Below, in pieces: positions 10,278 to 21,026 of a DNA stretch of 64,000 nt; the stretch's first letter is position 1; every line of letters begins with the position of its first letter. The stretch is taken from NCBI RefSeq assembly GCF_000160755.1, contig NZ_GG668578.1:517047-581046 (forward strand), read 5' to 3'. The DNA comes from Proteus mirabilis ATCC 29906 (GTDB lineage Bacteria > Pseudomonadota > Gammaproteobacteria > Enterobacterales > Enterobacteriaceae). The notes under the pieces were generated by a model. It was not told where the DNA came from and searched no databases. It saw only the letters and a program-made list of their open reading frames with translations. The position numbers and the translations under genes are program-made.

Positions 10278-11327
10278 TTATTGCTTATTTACCATGCGGC
10301 TATTTTCAATGGCATGCCAAATTTTTTCTGCTTTACGTCCAATAAAAATCAGAGAAATAGCCAAGATAAAAAAGAAAATTGCACTATGTAAGCTATTCCA
10401 GAAATATTCAAAAAAGCGGGTATAAAGATTGATACCAAGGAATGTTAGTCCAAAGCCTCTCAACATGCCATCATCGGTTTTTAAACTGATATAAATACAA
10501 ATGACAGCAACAACAGCAAATAATAAAGCCCAAGGTAATAACTGCACACTTGAAATGTAATACCACGTATCCGGATCGTAATTACCAAAAATAGACATGA
10601 TCCACAACGCAATAAAGAGATAAAACAGTCCCATTATCTTTGTCATAAAAAATAAGCGACGACGCATTAAAATATGTTGCAAAAAATAGCATCCCGCTAA
10701 TAATGCAGAGCCAAATAACACGAAGCGAATAGGATAATTCATGCCTAGCCAATAAGCGCCCCAACCGGACATATAACCCGTTTTAGCACCAAACCAATTG
10801 CCCAACATTAATAAGAAAAATAACCACACTAATGAAGAGCGACTGATAAAGCCAATCACAGCATAAATAATGCAACCCATTAAAAGAAGTGGCGCAATAT
10901 TACCACTACCATCATCTAACAACTCACCGAGTTGCCAAAGAAAAACCGCCGTAAATAATATCCCTAAAAAGAGAATAAACTCAGTACTGTAATGCCATAG
11001 TATTTCTTTGCGTTGGCGTTTAAAGCCCCAAAAATAAAACATACCAGCAATAAGTGCAGGAAATACCACACGCATAATCTCAGAAATACTAAATAATTCG
11101 ATAAGATAATGAATTAACGCAGTATCACTAAAAAGGTTAACGGCAGCAATAATTAAGCAGGCAATAGCTATCCAAAAAGCATAGCGACTCAATCTTTTCC
11201 AATCAAAGGGAAGGCGTTGTAATGTACTTTCTAGTTGTTGATGCTGTTGTGCTGATAGCTCACCAGATTGTTGCCAATGATCAAGTGCTTGACGAATAAC
11301 ACGCTCTTGTTTCCTTGTGACCTGCAT
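10278..11327 (-). CDS. Multi-pass membrane protein, DUF2157-like
   Basis: 349 aa. The first 45 residues are soluble and helical (VIRQALDHWQQSGELSAQQ), resembling the N-terminus of DUF2157 proteins. About nine or ten hydrophobic segments follow from residue 47 to the end, and the tail is basic. No catalytic motif is apparent. It is transcribed alone on the minus strand, convergent with degS and behind the murA terminator. Function unknown; the family name is from memory and not searched. Confidence 0.75.
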   Translation of the reverse strand: MQVTRKQERVIRQALDHWQQSGELSAQQHQQLESTLQRLPFDWKRLSRYAFWIAIACLIIAAVNLFSDTALIHYLIELFSISEIMRVVFPALIAGMFYFWGFKRQRKEILWHYSTEFILFLGILFTAVFLWQLGELLDDGSGNIAPLLLMGCIIYAVIGFISRSSLVWLFFLLMLGNWFGAKTGYMSGWGAYWLGMNYPIRFVLFGSALLAGCYFLQHILMRRRLFFMTKIMGLFYLFIALWIMSIFGNYDPDTWYYISSVQLLPWALLFAVVAVICIYISLKTDDGMLRGFGLTFLGINLYTRFFEYFWNSLHSAIFFFILAISLIFIGRKAEKIWHAIENSRMVNKQ

Positions 11328-11423
11328 GGCGTTTTTTCCTTTTTTATTGGTAAGCGGTTAATAAAGAGTGACCTTATGAATTATCTTATTCTGTTGCATT
11401 ATTAAACAGAAGAAATACAAAAA

Positions 11424-11455
11424 ACCATAGCACCAATAAAGTGCTATGGTTTTTA
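11424..11455 (-). terminator. Terminator of the mla-ibaG-murA run
   Basis: A 10-bp perfect stem ACCATAGCAC / GTGCTATGGT with a 7-base loop, flanked by A-runs and T-runs. It lies 30 bp past murA, before the DUF2157-like gene. Confidence 0.88.
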
Positions 11456-11483
11456 ATCACGATAACAGGGTAACTAAACTTAA

Positions 11484-12794
<1,311 letters not shown>

Positions 12795-13049
12795 TTAAAG
12801 CCCGCTGAGTTTACGATCCCTTTTCCACTCTTCAGGTGTGTAGGCTTTAATAGATAAAGCGTGAATACGATTATCTGCGATATATTCCATCAAAGGGGCA
12901 TAAATGGTTTGTTGTTGTTTCACTCTGCTCATTCCTTCAAACATCGCGCCAACAACCACAACCTGAAAATGACTGCCATCACCATTAACAATGACTTCAT
13001 CTAAAGATAGGGTATCCATTAATACTTGTTTGATTTCATTTGTATCCAT
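12795..13049 (-). CDS. ibaG: IbaG, BolA-family protein
   Basis: Small BolA-type protein (84 aa) that can bind an iron-sulphur cluster together with monothiol glutaredoxin and is linked to acid stress. The helix-turn-helix-like core and the conserved H near the C-terminal half ([16 protein letters not shown]) are present. It sits between mlaB and murA, as in E. coli (yrbA). Confidence 0.93.
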   Translation of the reverse strand: MDTNEIKQVLMDTLSLDEVIVNGDGSHFQVVVVGAMFEGMSRVKQQQTIYAPLMEYIADNRIHALSIKAYTPEEWKRDRKLSGL

Positions 13050-13124
13050 AATTGCTCAATCTCAACGTTAAAATAATAATCAGTTGCCTATCCTAATAGA
13101 ATCCGGCCTACTCTTAAACCATGA

Positions 13125-13167
13125 AAAACCCCCTTAATGATAAAAGTATCAATAAGGGGGATTTTTT
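13125..13167. terminator. Hairpin terminator between mlaB and ibaG
   Basis: AACCCCCTTAATGA and TCAATAAGGGGGAT pair with minor mismatches, flanked by A and T runs on both sides. On the minus strand it would end or weaken the mla transcript before ibaG-murA. Confidence 0.7.
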
Positions 13168-13189
13168 TATTGCTTTATCGGGAAAAGCA

Positions 13190-13483
13190 TTAAGCAATAT
13201 TCATAATTTCATCAAGATCATAGAGTGTGATTAGCGTTTGAAAGCGCTCACTAACACCTTGAATAACACATTGACGCTCAAGTGCTTCCATTTCGGCCTT
13301 TAGATGGACAAAAAGTGCTAATCCGGTTGAGTCAATATGATCAAGTTGAGAAATATCGATGATATTAATATCAGCTAATAACGCTTTACGTTGTTGCCAA
13401 ACTGGCAATAACGTTTCTCTATCTAGCGTTCCTTGGAAAGAGAGTATTTCACCCTCTTTTTGCCAATTTAACGAAGCTGACAT
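13190..13483 (-). CDS. mlaB: MlaB, STAS-domain subunit of the Mla transporter
   Basis: Cytoplasmic STAS protein that binds and stabilises MlaF in the MlaFEDB phospholipid transporter. The start at MSASLNWQKEGE fits homologues (97 aa). An ATG 15 bp upstream would overlap mlaC and lacks a Shine-Dalgarno. The STAS core is visible in IIDISQLDHIDSTGLALF (about residues 43-60), including the conserved Ser/Thr of the STAS switch. Last gene of mlaFEDCB. Confidence 0.9.
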   Translation of the reverse strand: MSASLNWQKEGEILSFQGTLDRETLLPVWQQRKALLADINIIDISQLDHIDSTGLALFVHLKAEMEALERQCVIQGVSERFQTLITLYDLDEIMNIA

Positions 13484-13484
13484 A

Positions 13485-14114
13485 CTATTTTTTCTCATCT
13501 AATGTAATCGGTGTTTTGGCACTAATTTCTAATTGCTTAGTTAAACCATCAACCCCTTTCGCACTTAAAATATCAGACCACTCATTTTGTTTGGTGGTGA
13601 TCATGCTAACGCCTTCGGCAATCATATCATAGGCTTGCCATTCACCCGTTTTACTGTTCTTGCGCCATTGAAAATCAAGGCGTACTGGTGGTCGACCATT
13701 TTTATCAATAATAGTGACACGAATAGTCAAGTTTGATTTATCCGCAAAAGGTTTAGCGGGTTCTATGCGATATTCTTGCCCTTCATACATTGCTAATGCT
13801 TGACCATATACTTGTGCAAGATAATCTTTAAAAGCGGCAAAGTAAGCATCACGCTGAGCCGGCGTTGCATTACGATAATAAGGCCCTAACACTAATGCTC
13901 CGGCATATTTGATATGTACATAAGGTAACAACTCTTGTTGAACAATCTCACGTAACAGTTCCGGATTTTTACGGATTTCTGGTTGCTCAGTTTTTAATTT
14001 ATCAAAGGTTTTTTGCGCGGCATCTTCCATCAAAGCATAAGGATTGGTTTTATCGACCGCCATCGCAAAAGGTGTTATCACCAATAATGCGACCATTAAT
14101 AAGCGTTTAAACAT
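13485..14114 (-). CDS. mlaC: MlaC, periplasmic phospholipid carrier
   Basis: Soluble periplasmic shuttle carrying phospholipids between the outer-membrane MlaA complex and MlaFEDB. Signal peptide [19 protein letters not shown] with cleavage near residue 19, then the MlaC (Ttg2) domain with [15 protein letters not shown] and [18 protein letters not shown]. 209 aa against 211 in E. coli. Confidence 0.96.
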   Translation of the reverse strand: MFKRLLMVALLVITPFAMAVDKTNPYALMEDAAQKTFDKLKTEQPEIRKNPELLREIVQQELLPYVHIKYAGALVLGPYYRNATPAQRDAYFAAFKDYLAQVYGQALAMYEGQEYRIEPAKPFADKSNLTIRVTIIDKNGRPPVRLDFQWRKNSKTGEWQAYDMIAEGVSMITTKQNEWSDILSAKGVDGLTKQLEISAKTPITLDEKK

Positions 14115-14187
14115 ACTCGCTTCCTCTTGGGATTATATTTCAGTAAATACGGTGCACTAAATAAACCACACCGTAAGCGAATGAGCA

Positions 14188-14724
14188 TTAAGGTAATGCT
14201 GGTTGTTCGGTTTGCGTTTTTGAGTCAGAGGTTGTTTTTCCATCTCCGTCACCGGTTTTATAAAGGAACTGACCAATCAAATCTTCAAGCACCATGGCTG
14301 AATGGGTATTGGTAATTCTGCCACCATCCTTTAGAAAATCAGAACCTAAATCTTCATCATAAAAGCCGAGATTTAAGGCCAAAAACTGTTCACCTAATAA
14401 ACCTGATGTGCGAATAGAAAGAGAACTGCTGTCAGGAATATGGTCATAAATGTTTAAAATATCGAGAGCAACTTCAGGACGATAGTTACCTTCCACCTCT
14501 TCTTTTAAGGTAATAGAGGCAACGCGACCAATAACCACCCCACCGATTTTAACCGGTGAACGCTCTTTTAAACCACCAATATTACCAAAACTTGCGTAGA
14601 CACGATAAGTAGGTTGATTACCCACTTCTTTAATATCAGCCACTTTTAAGCTTAAAAAGACAACCGCTATCAGTGCAATAACAACAAATAAACCAACCCA
14701 AACTTCAATTTTTTTACTTTGCAT
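14188..14724 (-). CDS. mlaD: MlaD, MCE-domain subunit
   Basis: Inner-membrane-anchored MCE protein that forms the hexameric periplasmic ring of the Mla transporter. One N-terminal transmembrane helix (VGLFVVIALIAVVFLSL), an MCE domain (YASFGNIGGLKERSPVKIGG), and an LGFYDEDLG segment before a disordered tail. 178 aa. The 73 bp before mlaC are unremarkable. Confidence 0.96.
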   Translation of the reverse strand: MQSKKIEVWVGLFVVIALIAVVFLSLKVADIKEVGNQPTYRVYASFGNIGGLKERSPVKIGGVVIGRVASITLKEEVEGNYRPEVALDILNIYDHIPDSSSLSIRTSGLLGEQFLALNLGFYDEDLGSDFLKDGGRITNTHSAMVLEDLIGQFLYKTGDGDGKTTSDSKTQTEQPALP

Positions 14725-14727
14725 GAC

Positions 14728-15507
14728 TTAATTCCCAAACATCAGTGCAGTTAGCACAAAATCTAAACCTAATACGGCTAACGATGAATGAACAACGGTA
14801 CGCGTTGTTGCTCTGCTAATCCCTTCCGATGTTGGGATTGCGTCATACCCGTTAAACAGCGCTATCCAAGTCACGGTAATGGCAAACACGACACTCTTAA
14901 TAAAACAGTTCACTAAGTCTTTTTGCCACTCAACCGCACCTTGCATTGATGCCCAGAAAAAGCCTTCATCAATGCCTTTCCAATCCACGCCGACAATAGC
15001 ACCACCCCAGATCCCCACCGCAACAAAGATCAGTGAAAGTAATGGCATACTAATAAACCCGGCCCAAAAACGTGGCGCAACCACTCGTCTAAGAGGGTCG
15101 ACAGCCATCATTTCTAAACTGGATATCTGCTCTGTTGCTTTCATTAAACCTATTTCTGCGGTCAGTGCAGAGCCTGCACGTCCAGCAAATAATAGCGCCG
15201 TCACCACAGGGCCTAACTCTCGTAACAAAGAAAGTGCTACCATCATACCTAGGCTCGCTTCCGCACTAAATGTCGTCAGTACTAGATAGCCCTGTAAACC
15301 AAGAACCATGCCAATAAAAAGTCCAGAAACCATAATGATCAGTAGCGACTGAACACCAACACTGTACAGTTGCTTCATTAATAATGGCCACTGCTTACGA
15401 AACTCAGGCTTACCGATCAATGCTCGAAATAGCATGATGCCGGCTCTACCAAAAGTCGCAAAAATCGACAGTGATCGCGCGCCTAACTGCGCTAGTAAAT
15501 TAACCAC
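14728..15507 (-). CDS. mlaE: MlaE, permease of the Mla transporter
   Basis: Integral membrane permease (259 aa) with about five or six hydrophobic segments and the MlaE signature [20 protein letters not shown]. It starts with GTG three bases after the mlaF stop codon, implying translational coupling. It works with MlaF (ATPase), MlaD and MlaB to move phospholipids and keep outer-membrane lipid asymmetry. Confidence 0.96.
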   Translation of the reverse strand: MVNLLAQLGARSLSIFATFGRAGIMLFRALIGKPEFRKQWPLLMKQLYSVGVQSLLIIMVSGLFIGMVLGLQGYLVLTTFSAEASLGMMVALSLLRELGPVVTALLFAGRAGSALTAEIGLMKATEQISSLEMMAVDPLRRVVAPRFWAGFISMPLLSLIFVAVGIWGGAIVGVDWKGIDEGFFWASMQGAVEWQKDLVNCFIKSVVFAITVTWIALFNGYDAIPTSEGISRATTRTVVHSSLAVLGLDFVLTALMFGN

Positions 15508-15510
15508 GTA

Positions 15511-16323
15511 CTAATTACCTCGTCCTAATAGATCATCCTGATAGTTCCCCGCAGGAAAACGGAAAGGTACAGGTCCATCAGCAATACCATCTAAAAACTG
15601 TCTTACTTGTCTGTCTGGATTTTCCTGTAGCTCTTTTGCACTTCCCTGAGCAATGATTTTCTGTTCTGCAATAATATATGCATAATCGGCAATACTCAGT
15701 ACTTCAGGGACATCATGAGACACCACCACACAAGTGACCCCTAATGCATGGTTTAATTCATCAATCAGTTTTACTAATACCCCCATGGTAATGGGATCTT
15801 GTCCAACGAATGGCTCGTCAAACATGATTAAATCTGGATCAAGGGCTATCGCTCTTGCTAAAGCGGCTCTGCGCGCCATTCCCCCCGATAATTCAGATGG
15901 CATTAAATTAGCTGCCCCTCTTAACCCTACCGCTTCTAACTTCATCATCACGGTAGTGTGAATTAACGCCTCGGGTAAATTAGTATGCTCTCTTAATGGG
16001 AAGGCGACATTTTCAAATACATTCATATCAGTAAAAAGGGCGCCTGATTGAAAAAGCATACTCATTTTTTTTCTTGACTGATATAAAGCAGAGCGTGATA
16101 ACTTAGGAATATTGTCACCATCAAACCAAATATCACCACTATCAGGCAGAATTTGTCCCCCCATCAAGCGTAATAAGGTGGTTTTACCTATCCCTGAAGG
16201 CCCCATTATTGCAGTCACTTTTCCTCTAGGCACATCCAGATTGATTTGCGAAAAAATCTTTCTGCTACCGCGAGTAAAGTTCATATTGCGCACTTCAATT
16301 AAATTGTCTGGTTGTGCGTTCAT
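15511..16323 (-). CDS. mlaF: MlaF, ATP-binding subunit of the Mla transporter
   Basis: ABC ATPase of 270 aa: Walker A GPSGIGKT (near residue 41), signature LSGGMARRAALARAIAL, Walker B LIMFDEPFVGQDP, and an H-loop in VVVSHDVPE. First gene of the mlaFEDCB operon. It is divergent from yrbG; the roughly 160-bp gap must hold both promoters. Confidence 0.97.
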   Translation of the reverse strand: MNAQPDNLIEVRNMNFTRGSRKIFSQINLDVPRGKVTAIMGPSGIGKTTLLRLMGGQILPDSGDIWFDGDNIPKLSRSALYQSRKKMSMLFQSGALFTDMNVFENVAFPLREHTNLPEALIHTTVMMKLEAVGLRGAANLMPSELSGGMARRAALARAIALDPDLIMFDEPFVGQDPITMGVLVKLIDELNHALGVTCVVVSHDVPEVLSIADYAYIIAEQKIIAQGSAKELQENPDRQVRQFLDGIADGPVPFRFPAGNYQDDLLGRGN

Positions 16324-16566
16324 GAATAAAACGTCCTTAAGCCTGTCTGCATAAACAAAATTTATACGCTATTTTGGCAGGTCATTGTCAATGTTACAAA
16401 GAAATCACCACTATTTAGCAATTTATTGCACGGTTGATTTTACTTTTCGTGCTTGGCTAGTCAAAATATGGTGAATTAGCAAAACCTTTTGACAATAATG
16501 TTTTTTATCAGCCCTGTCTTATTGGTTTTTTCTTTATTTTTCACTCATTGTTGGAAAACTGATGGC

Positions 16567-17547
16567 ATGTTGATTACTTTGTCTCTTCTCATTGTTGGGT
16601 TGATGTTATTAGTCTATGCATCAGACCGACTGGTGTATGGTGCAAGTGTGTTTGCTCAATCATTAAAGCTCCCTCCTGCCGTTATCGGTATTGTTATTGT
16701 GGGAATGGGTACTTCATTGCCGGAGCTTTTTGTTGCAACCGACGCGGCCATCCACAATTTACCCGAGATAGCGATAGGTACAGCAATAGGATCTTCATTA
16801 ACGAATCTGCTACTGATTGCTGGGATTGGAGCGATGATTTATCCCATGAATATCCAATCTGCGGTACTAAAAAAAGAACTTCCTTTGATGATTATAGTCA
16901 TCTTATTAGCAGGACTGGTGGTTTCTAATAGTCATCTAGGGTTGAGAGAAGGCTGTTTACTTTTTTTCATCGGCTTCGCCTCTCTTTTTCTAATGATAAA
17001 AATGCTCCATAAAACCTTAACACAAGTGCGCCATGTGTTACCGCTAGAGACACTTTCACGTTTTGAATTACAAACTAATCCACGTAATTCTGTTGCCCTA
17101 TTTTGGGTGGTTATTGCATTACTGATAATCCCTGTTGCAACAAGAATGATCATTGATAATGTTTTTATCATCATGCAACAGTATCATCTCAGCGGTTTTT
17201 TAGTTGGACTAACCTTGCTATCTATTGGCACCAGTTTACCTGAATTAGCAACGACCGTTGTGGCAGCCTTAAGACGTGAAAATGAACTGGCTCTAGGCAA
17301 TATTATTGGCGCTAATATTTTTAATCTCACCTTTGTACTAGGCATGCCCGCATTACTCTCTCCTAGCACATTTAATATGCAAGCATTCTATTTTAGTTTT
17401 ACTGTGCTGGTGGTCGCGGGCCTACTTTTCTCACTCTTTTCATTGGGGCGCAAACAGCGGCTAAACCGTGGAAAGGGGATTTTCTTATTAGTTTGTTTTA
17501 TTGTTTATATTACGGTGTTGTGCGTTGCACATTCTCTCTTAACCTAA
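16567..17547 (+). CDS. yrbG: YrbG, calcium/sodium antiporter family protein
   Basis: CaCA-superfamily cation exchanger with the two inverted alpha repeats: GMGTSLPELFVATDAA with AIGTAIGSSLTNLL, and SIGTSLPELATTVVAAL with ALGNIIGANIFNL. About ten transmembrane segments. The ATG at 16567 (MLITLSLLIVG) matches homologues, giving 326 aa. In-frame starts upstream (TTG 16489, ATG 16498) would add a hydrophobic extension not seen in E. coli; the ribosome site does not decide firmly. Confidence 0.88.
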   Translation: MLITLSLLIVGLMLLVYASDRLVYGASVFAQSLKLPPAVIGIVIVGMGTSLPELFVATDAAIHNLPEIAIGTAIGSSLTNLLLIAGIGAMIYPMNIQSAVLKKELPLMIIVILLAGLVVSNSHLGLREGCLLFFIGFASLFLMIKMLHKTLTQVRHVLPLETLSRFELQTNPRNSVALFWVVIALLIIPVATRMIIDNVFIIMQQYHLSGFLVGLTLLSIGTSLPELATTVVAALRRENELALGNIIGANIFNLTFVLGMPALLSPSTFNMQAFYFSFTVLVVAGLLFSLFSLGRKQRLNRGKGIFLLVCFIVYITVLCVAHSLLT

Positions 17548-17565
17548 AATAAATGGTACAAAAAA

Positions 17566-18540
17566 ATGACCGGATTTGATTTTCAGCAAGCAGGTAAAAA
17601 GGTTCTTCAAATTGAACAAGAAGGATTAGCTGAGTTAGCACAATATATCAATGACGATTTTTCTCTTGCCTGTGAAAAAATCTTTCACTGTCAGGGAAGA
17701 GTGATTGTTATGGGCATGGGAAAATCAGGTCATATTGGGCATAAAATTGCCGCCACCTTTGCCAGTACCGGCACCCCTTCTTTTTTTGTTCACCCCGGTG
17801 AAGCCAGTCATGGCGATTTAGGTATGGTGACAGAAAAAGACATTGTGCTGGCAATTTCAAATTCAGGTGAAGCCAGTGAAATTCTCGCCCTTATCCCTGT
17901 CCTCAAGCGTAAACAGATCCTTTTAATTTGTATGACACGCTCACCTCAAAGTACAATGGGGAAAGCTGCTGATATTCATCTTTGTATAAAAGTCCCTAAA
18001 GAAGCTTGTCCGTTAGGTTTAGCCCCTACCACCAGCACGACGGCAACACTGGTGATGGGAGATGCCTTAGCTATCGCTTTATTGCGCGCTCGAGGTTTTA
18101 CGGCGGAAGACTTTGCACTATCGCATCCCGGTGGTGCATTGGGGCGCAAATTATTGCTTCATGTCAGTGATTTAATGAATAAAGAGGATGATATTCCACG
18201 CGTCAGCAAAGAAGCGACATTACGCGAAGCACTGGTAGAGATCACCCGTAAAAAATTAGGTATGACCGTTATCTGTGATGATAATATGTTGATTAACGGT
18301 ATTTTTACTGATGGTGATTTGCGTCGTATCTTTGATTTAGGTATTGATCTTAATAATGCCAAAATATCAGATGTAATGACGAAAGGCGGAATTCGCATTT
18401 CCCCAGATAGCTTAGCGGTAGAAGCGCTTAATTTAATGCAAGCAAAACATATCACTTCACTGTTAGTCACTGAACCAGATAGTGATATTTTATTAGGTGT
18501 TTTACATATGCACGATTTATTGCAAGCTGGGGTTGTTTAA
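17566..18540 (+). CDS. kdsD: KdsD, D-arabinose 5-phosphate isomerase
   Basis: Converts ribulose 5-phosphate to arabinose 5-phosphate, the first step toward Kdo for LPS. An N-terminal SIS domain (VMGMGKSGHIGHKIAATF; CPLGLAPTTSTT) is followed by two CBS domains (about 205-325). 324 aa against 328 in E. coli. It lies 18 bp after yrbG and 27 bp before kdsC, in one run of same-strand genes. Confidence 0.97.
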   Translation: MTGFDFQQAGKKVLQIEQEGLAELAQYINDDFSLACEKIFHCQGRVIVMGMGKSGHIGHKIAATFASTGTPSFFVHPGEASHGDLGMVTEKDIVLAISNSGEASEILALIPVLKRKQILLICMTRSPQSTMGKAADIHLCIKVPKEACPLGLAPTTSTTATLVMGDALAIALLRARGFTAEDFALSHPGGALGRKLLLHVSDLMNKEDDIPRVSKEATLREALVEITRKKLGMTVICDDNMLINGIFTDGDLRRIFDLGIDLNNAKISDVMTKGGIRISPDSLAVEALNLMQAKHITSLLVTEPDSDILLGVLHMHDLLQAGVV

Positions 18541-18567
18541 GCTTGTTATGCGTTCATAAGGATAAAG

Positions 18568-19125
18568 ATGAATACAATGATAGAGACCTGCTACGGTGCA
18601 GTAAGCAAGCAAATAATGCAAAAAGCAGAAAAAGTCCAATTGCTGATTTGCGATGTTGATGGTGTGATGTCTGACGGACTTATTTATATGGGCAATAACG
18701 GTGAAGAGTTGAAAGCGTTTAATGTCCGTGATGGCTATGGCATTCGTTGTTTACTTACATCGGGTATTGAGGTCGCTATCATTACGGGTCGTCAATCTAA
18801 GCTTTTAGAAGATAGAGCCAAAACACTTGGCATTACATATCTTTACCAAGGACAGCATAATAAGCTTTTGGCGTATCAACAACTGTTAGATACACTAAAC
18901 CTTAAACCAGAACAGACAGCCTATATTGGCGATGATCTGATTGATTTACCGGTAATGGAAAAAGTAGGACTGTCAGTTGCCGTTGCTGATGCCCATCCAT
19001 TACTCACACCTCGTGCCGACTATGTTACCCATATTTTAGGTGGACGCGGTGCAGTACGAGAATTATGTGATTTGATCCTATTAGCCCAAGGTCGACTTGA
19101 AGAAGCTAAAGGTTTATCGATTTAA
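18568..19125 (+). CDS. kdsC: KdsC, Kdo-8-phosphate phosphatase
   Basis: HAD-superfamily phosphatase that makes free Kdo from Kdo-8-P. Nucleophile motif LLICDVDGVMSDG, motif II IITGRQS, and metal-binding GDDLIDLPVM. 185 aa, near the E. coli 188. Sits between kdsD and lptC, as in E. coli. Confidence 0.97.
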   Translation: MNTMIETCYGAVSKQIMQKAEKVQLLICDVDGVMSDGLIYMGNNGEELKAFNVRDGYGIRCLLTSGIEVAIITGRQSKLLEDRAKTLGITYLYQGQHNKLLAYQQLLDTLNLKPEQTAYIGDDLIDLPVMEKVGLSVAVADAHPLLTPRADYVTHILGGRGAVRELCDLILLAQGRLEEAKGLSI

Positions 19126-19142
19126 ACGTATAACGACACAGA

Positions 19143-19721
19143 ATGAATAAATTAAAATCCTGGTTTACCCTGATTTTAGCCATTATTGCTCTTGGGCTAA
19201 TTGGCTGGAACTATACTAACAATACTGAGCTTGATGATGGAAAGATTGTTGAAGATGGTCAACCCACCTACCAATCTAAATCATCAATATCCTTTGTTTA
19301 TGAACCAACAGGTATACTGGGATATAAACTAGTTGCTGATGATGTCAAAAACTATGCTCAGCAAAAGTTTACATGGTTTACTAATCCTGTCTTAACGACT
19401 TATTCGCCGACAGGAGATGCAACATGGACAGTGCGTGCAAATAAAGCCAAACTGACAAACAGTAAAATGCTCTATCTTTATGGCGACGTTCAAATTGATA
19501 GTTTAACTGATGACTCCCAACTTCAGCGGATCAGCACAGAAAATGCTATCGCAGATCTGGATACACAAGATGTTTCCTCTGATGATGAAGTGACTATTAT
19601 CGGCGTCGGACTGAAATCAGTCGGCTTAAAAATGCGAGGCAATCTGCGTGAAAAACGTGCAGAGCTGATTGAACAGGTGAACACCTATTATGAGATCCCT
19701 AATGAATCGAAAAATCCGTAA
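19143..19721 (+). CDS. lptC: LptC, LPS export protein
   Basis: Bitopic inner-membrane protein that receives LPS from LptB2FG and passes it to LptA. N-terminal transmembrane segment (WFTLILAIIALGLIGW) then a periplasmic beta-jellyroll (YGDVQIDSLTDDSQLQRI). 192 aa. Its 3' end overlaps the start of lptA by 32 bp. Confidence 0.94.
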   Translation: MNKLKSWFTLILAIIALGLIGWNYTNNTELDDGKIVEDGQPTYQSKSSISFVYEPTGILGYKLVADDVKNYAQQKFTWFTNPVLTTYSPTGDATWTVRANKAKLTNSKMLYLYGDVQIDSLTDDSQLQRISTENAIADLDTQDVSSDDEVTIIGVGLKSVGLKMRGNLREKRAELIEQVNTYYEIPNESKNP

Positions 19722-20235
19722 TACACTAATTATCAGTACGTTATTCTCAATAAGTGTCCCAGTTATGGCACTTAAAGATGATACACAACAACCTATTGTT
19801 GTTAATTCCGAGAAACAGTCACTTAATTTAGAAAAAAACATTACCACTTTCACACAAAATGTTGTGGTAAAACAAGGCTCTATTGATATAAGAGCTGATA
19901 AAGTAGTGGTTACACGTCCTGGTGGCGATTCTAAAAAAATCGTGATTGAAGCTTTTGGTAACCCTGTGACATTCTATCAGTTACAAGATGATGGTAAACC
20001 AATCAAAGGTCGTGGTGATAAAATGACCTATGAGATGGACAAAGAGCTGGTGACCTTAACAGGTAAGGCTTATCTTGAACAATTAGACAGTAATATCACC
20101 GGTGATAAAATCACTTATCTCGTACCGACACAACAAATGGAAGCATTTAGCGGTAAGGGAAAACAAGTCACCACCGTTTTACTCCCTTCTCAGTTACAAG
20201 AGAAAGGTCCCGGTGTTAACAACAAAGGTAAGTAA
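19690..20235 (+). CDS. lptA: LptA, periplasmic LPS bridge protein
   Basis: Periplasmic beta-jellyroll protein that oligomerises into the bridge carrying LPS to LptDE. Signal peptide with cleavage near PVMALKDD, then QPIVVNSEKQSLNLEKN and FTQNVVVKQGSIDIRADKVV, the conserved Lpt core. 181 aa. A second in-frame ATG at 19702 (MNRKIRN) would give a more usual signal peptide; either start overlaps lptC. Confidence 0.94.
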   Translation: MRSLMNRKIRNTLIISTLFSISVPVMALKDDTQQPIVVNSEKQSLNLEKNITTFTQNVVVKQGSIDIRADKVVVTRPGGDSKKIVIEAFGNPVTFYQLQDDGKPIKGRGDKMTYEMDKELVTLTGKAYLEQLDSNITGDKITYLVPTQQMEAFSGKGKQVTTVLLPSQLQEKGPGVNNKGK

Positions 20236-20241
20236 CACTTT

Positions 20242-20967
20242 ATGGCGCTGTTAAAAGCTGAAAATTTAGCAAAAGCATACAAAGGGCGCACCGTTGTCGG
20301 TGATGTGAGCCTCAATGTTAACTCCGGTGAGATTGTTGGCTTACTTGGCCCTAACGGTGCGGGGAAAACCACCACCTTTTATATGGTGGTAGGTATTGTC
20401 GCCCGTGATGCGGGTAGCATTACTATCGACGATGAAGATATTACCTTACTCCCGTTACATGAGCGTGCGCGTAAGGGTATTGGTTATTTGCCACAAGAAG
20501 CCTCTATTTTTAGACGCTTAAGCGTTTATGACAATATCATGGGAATTTTAGAAATACGCCATGATTTAACGGCCGAACAACGAAAAGATCGTGCAGAAGA
20601 GCTACTTGAAGAGTTTAATGTCAGTCACTTACGTAATAGTTTAGGGCAATCTTTATCAGGGGGTGAACGCCGTCGTGTAGAGATAGCACGGGCGCTAGCG
20701 GCAAATCCTAAATTTATTTTATTGGATGAGCCTTTTGCCGGTGTTGACCCTATTTCCGTTTTAGATATTAAGAAAATTATCCAACATCTACGCGATTATG
20801 GCTTGGGCGTATTAATTACCGACCATAATGTACGCGAAACCTTAGATGTGTGTGAACGTGCTTATATCGTCAGTCAAGGACACCTTATTGCCCATGGTTC
20901 ACCAGAAGAAATTTTGGCAAATGAGCAAGTTAAACGTGTTTACTTAGGTGAAGGCTTCCGCCTGTGA
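20242..20967 (+). CDS. lptB: LptB, ATPase of the LPS transporter
   Basis: ABC ATPase powering LPS extraction by LptB2FGC. Walker [12 protein letters not shown]-loop [12 protein letters not shown], signature [15 protein letters not shown], Walker [14 protein letters not shown]. 241 aa as in E. coli. Six bases after lptA. Confidence 0.98.
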   Translation: MALLKAENLAKAYKGRTVVGDVSLNVNSGEIVGLLGPNGAGKTTTFYMVVGIVARDAGSITIDDEDITLLPLHERARKGIGYLPQEASIFRRLSVYDNIMGILEIRHDLTAEQRKDRAEELLEEFNVSHLRNSLGQSLSGGERRRVEIARALAANPKFILLDEPFAGVDPISVLDIKKIIQHLRDYGLGVLITDHNVRETLDVCERAYIVSQGHLIAHGSPEEILANEQVKRVYLGEGFRL

Positions 20968-21026
20968 TCTGAGTGACACTTTTATTTCGTCACGGATGAC
21001 AACATAAGAGGATCCATCGCATCACT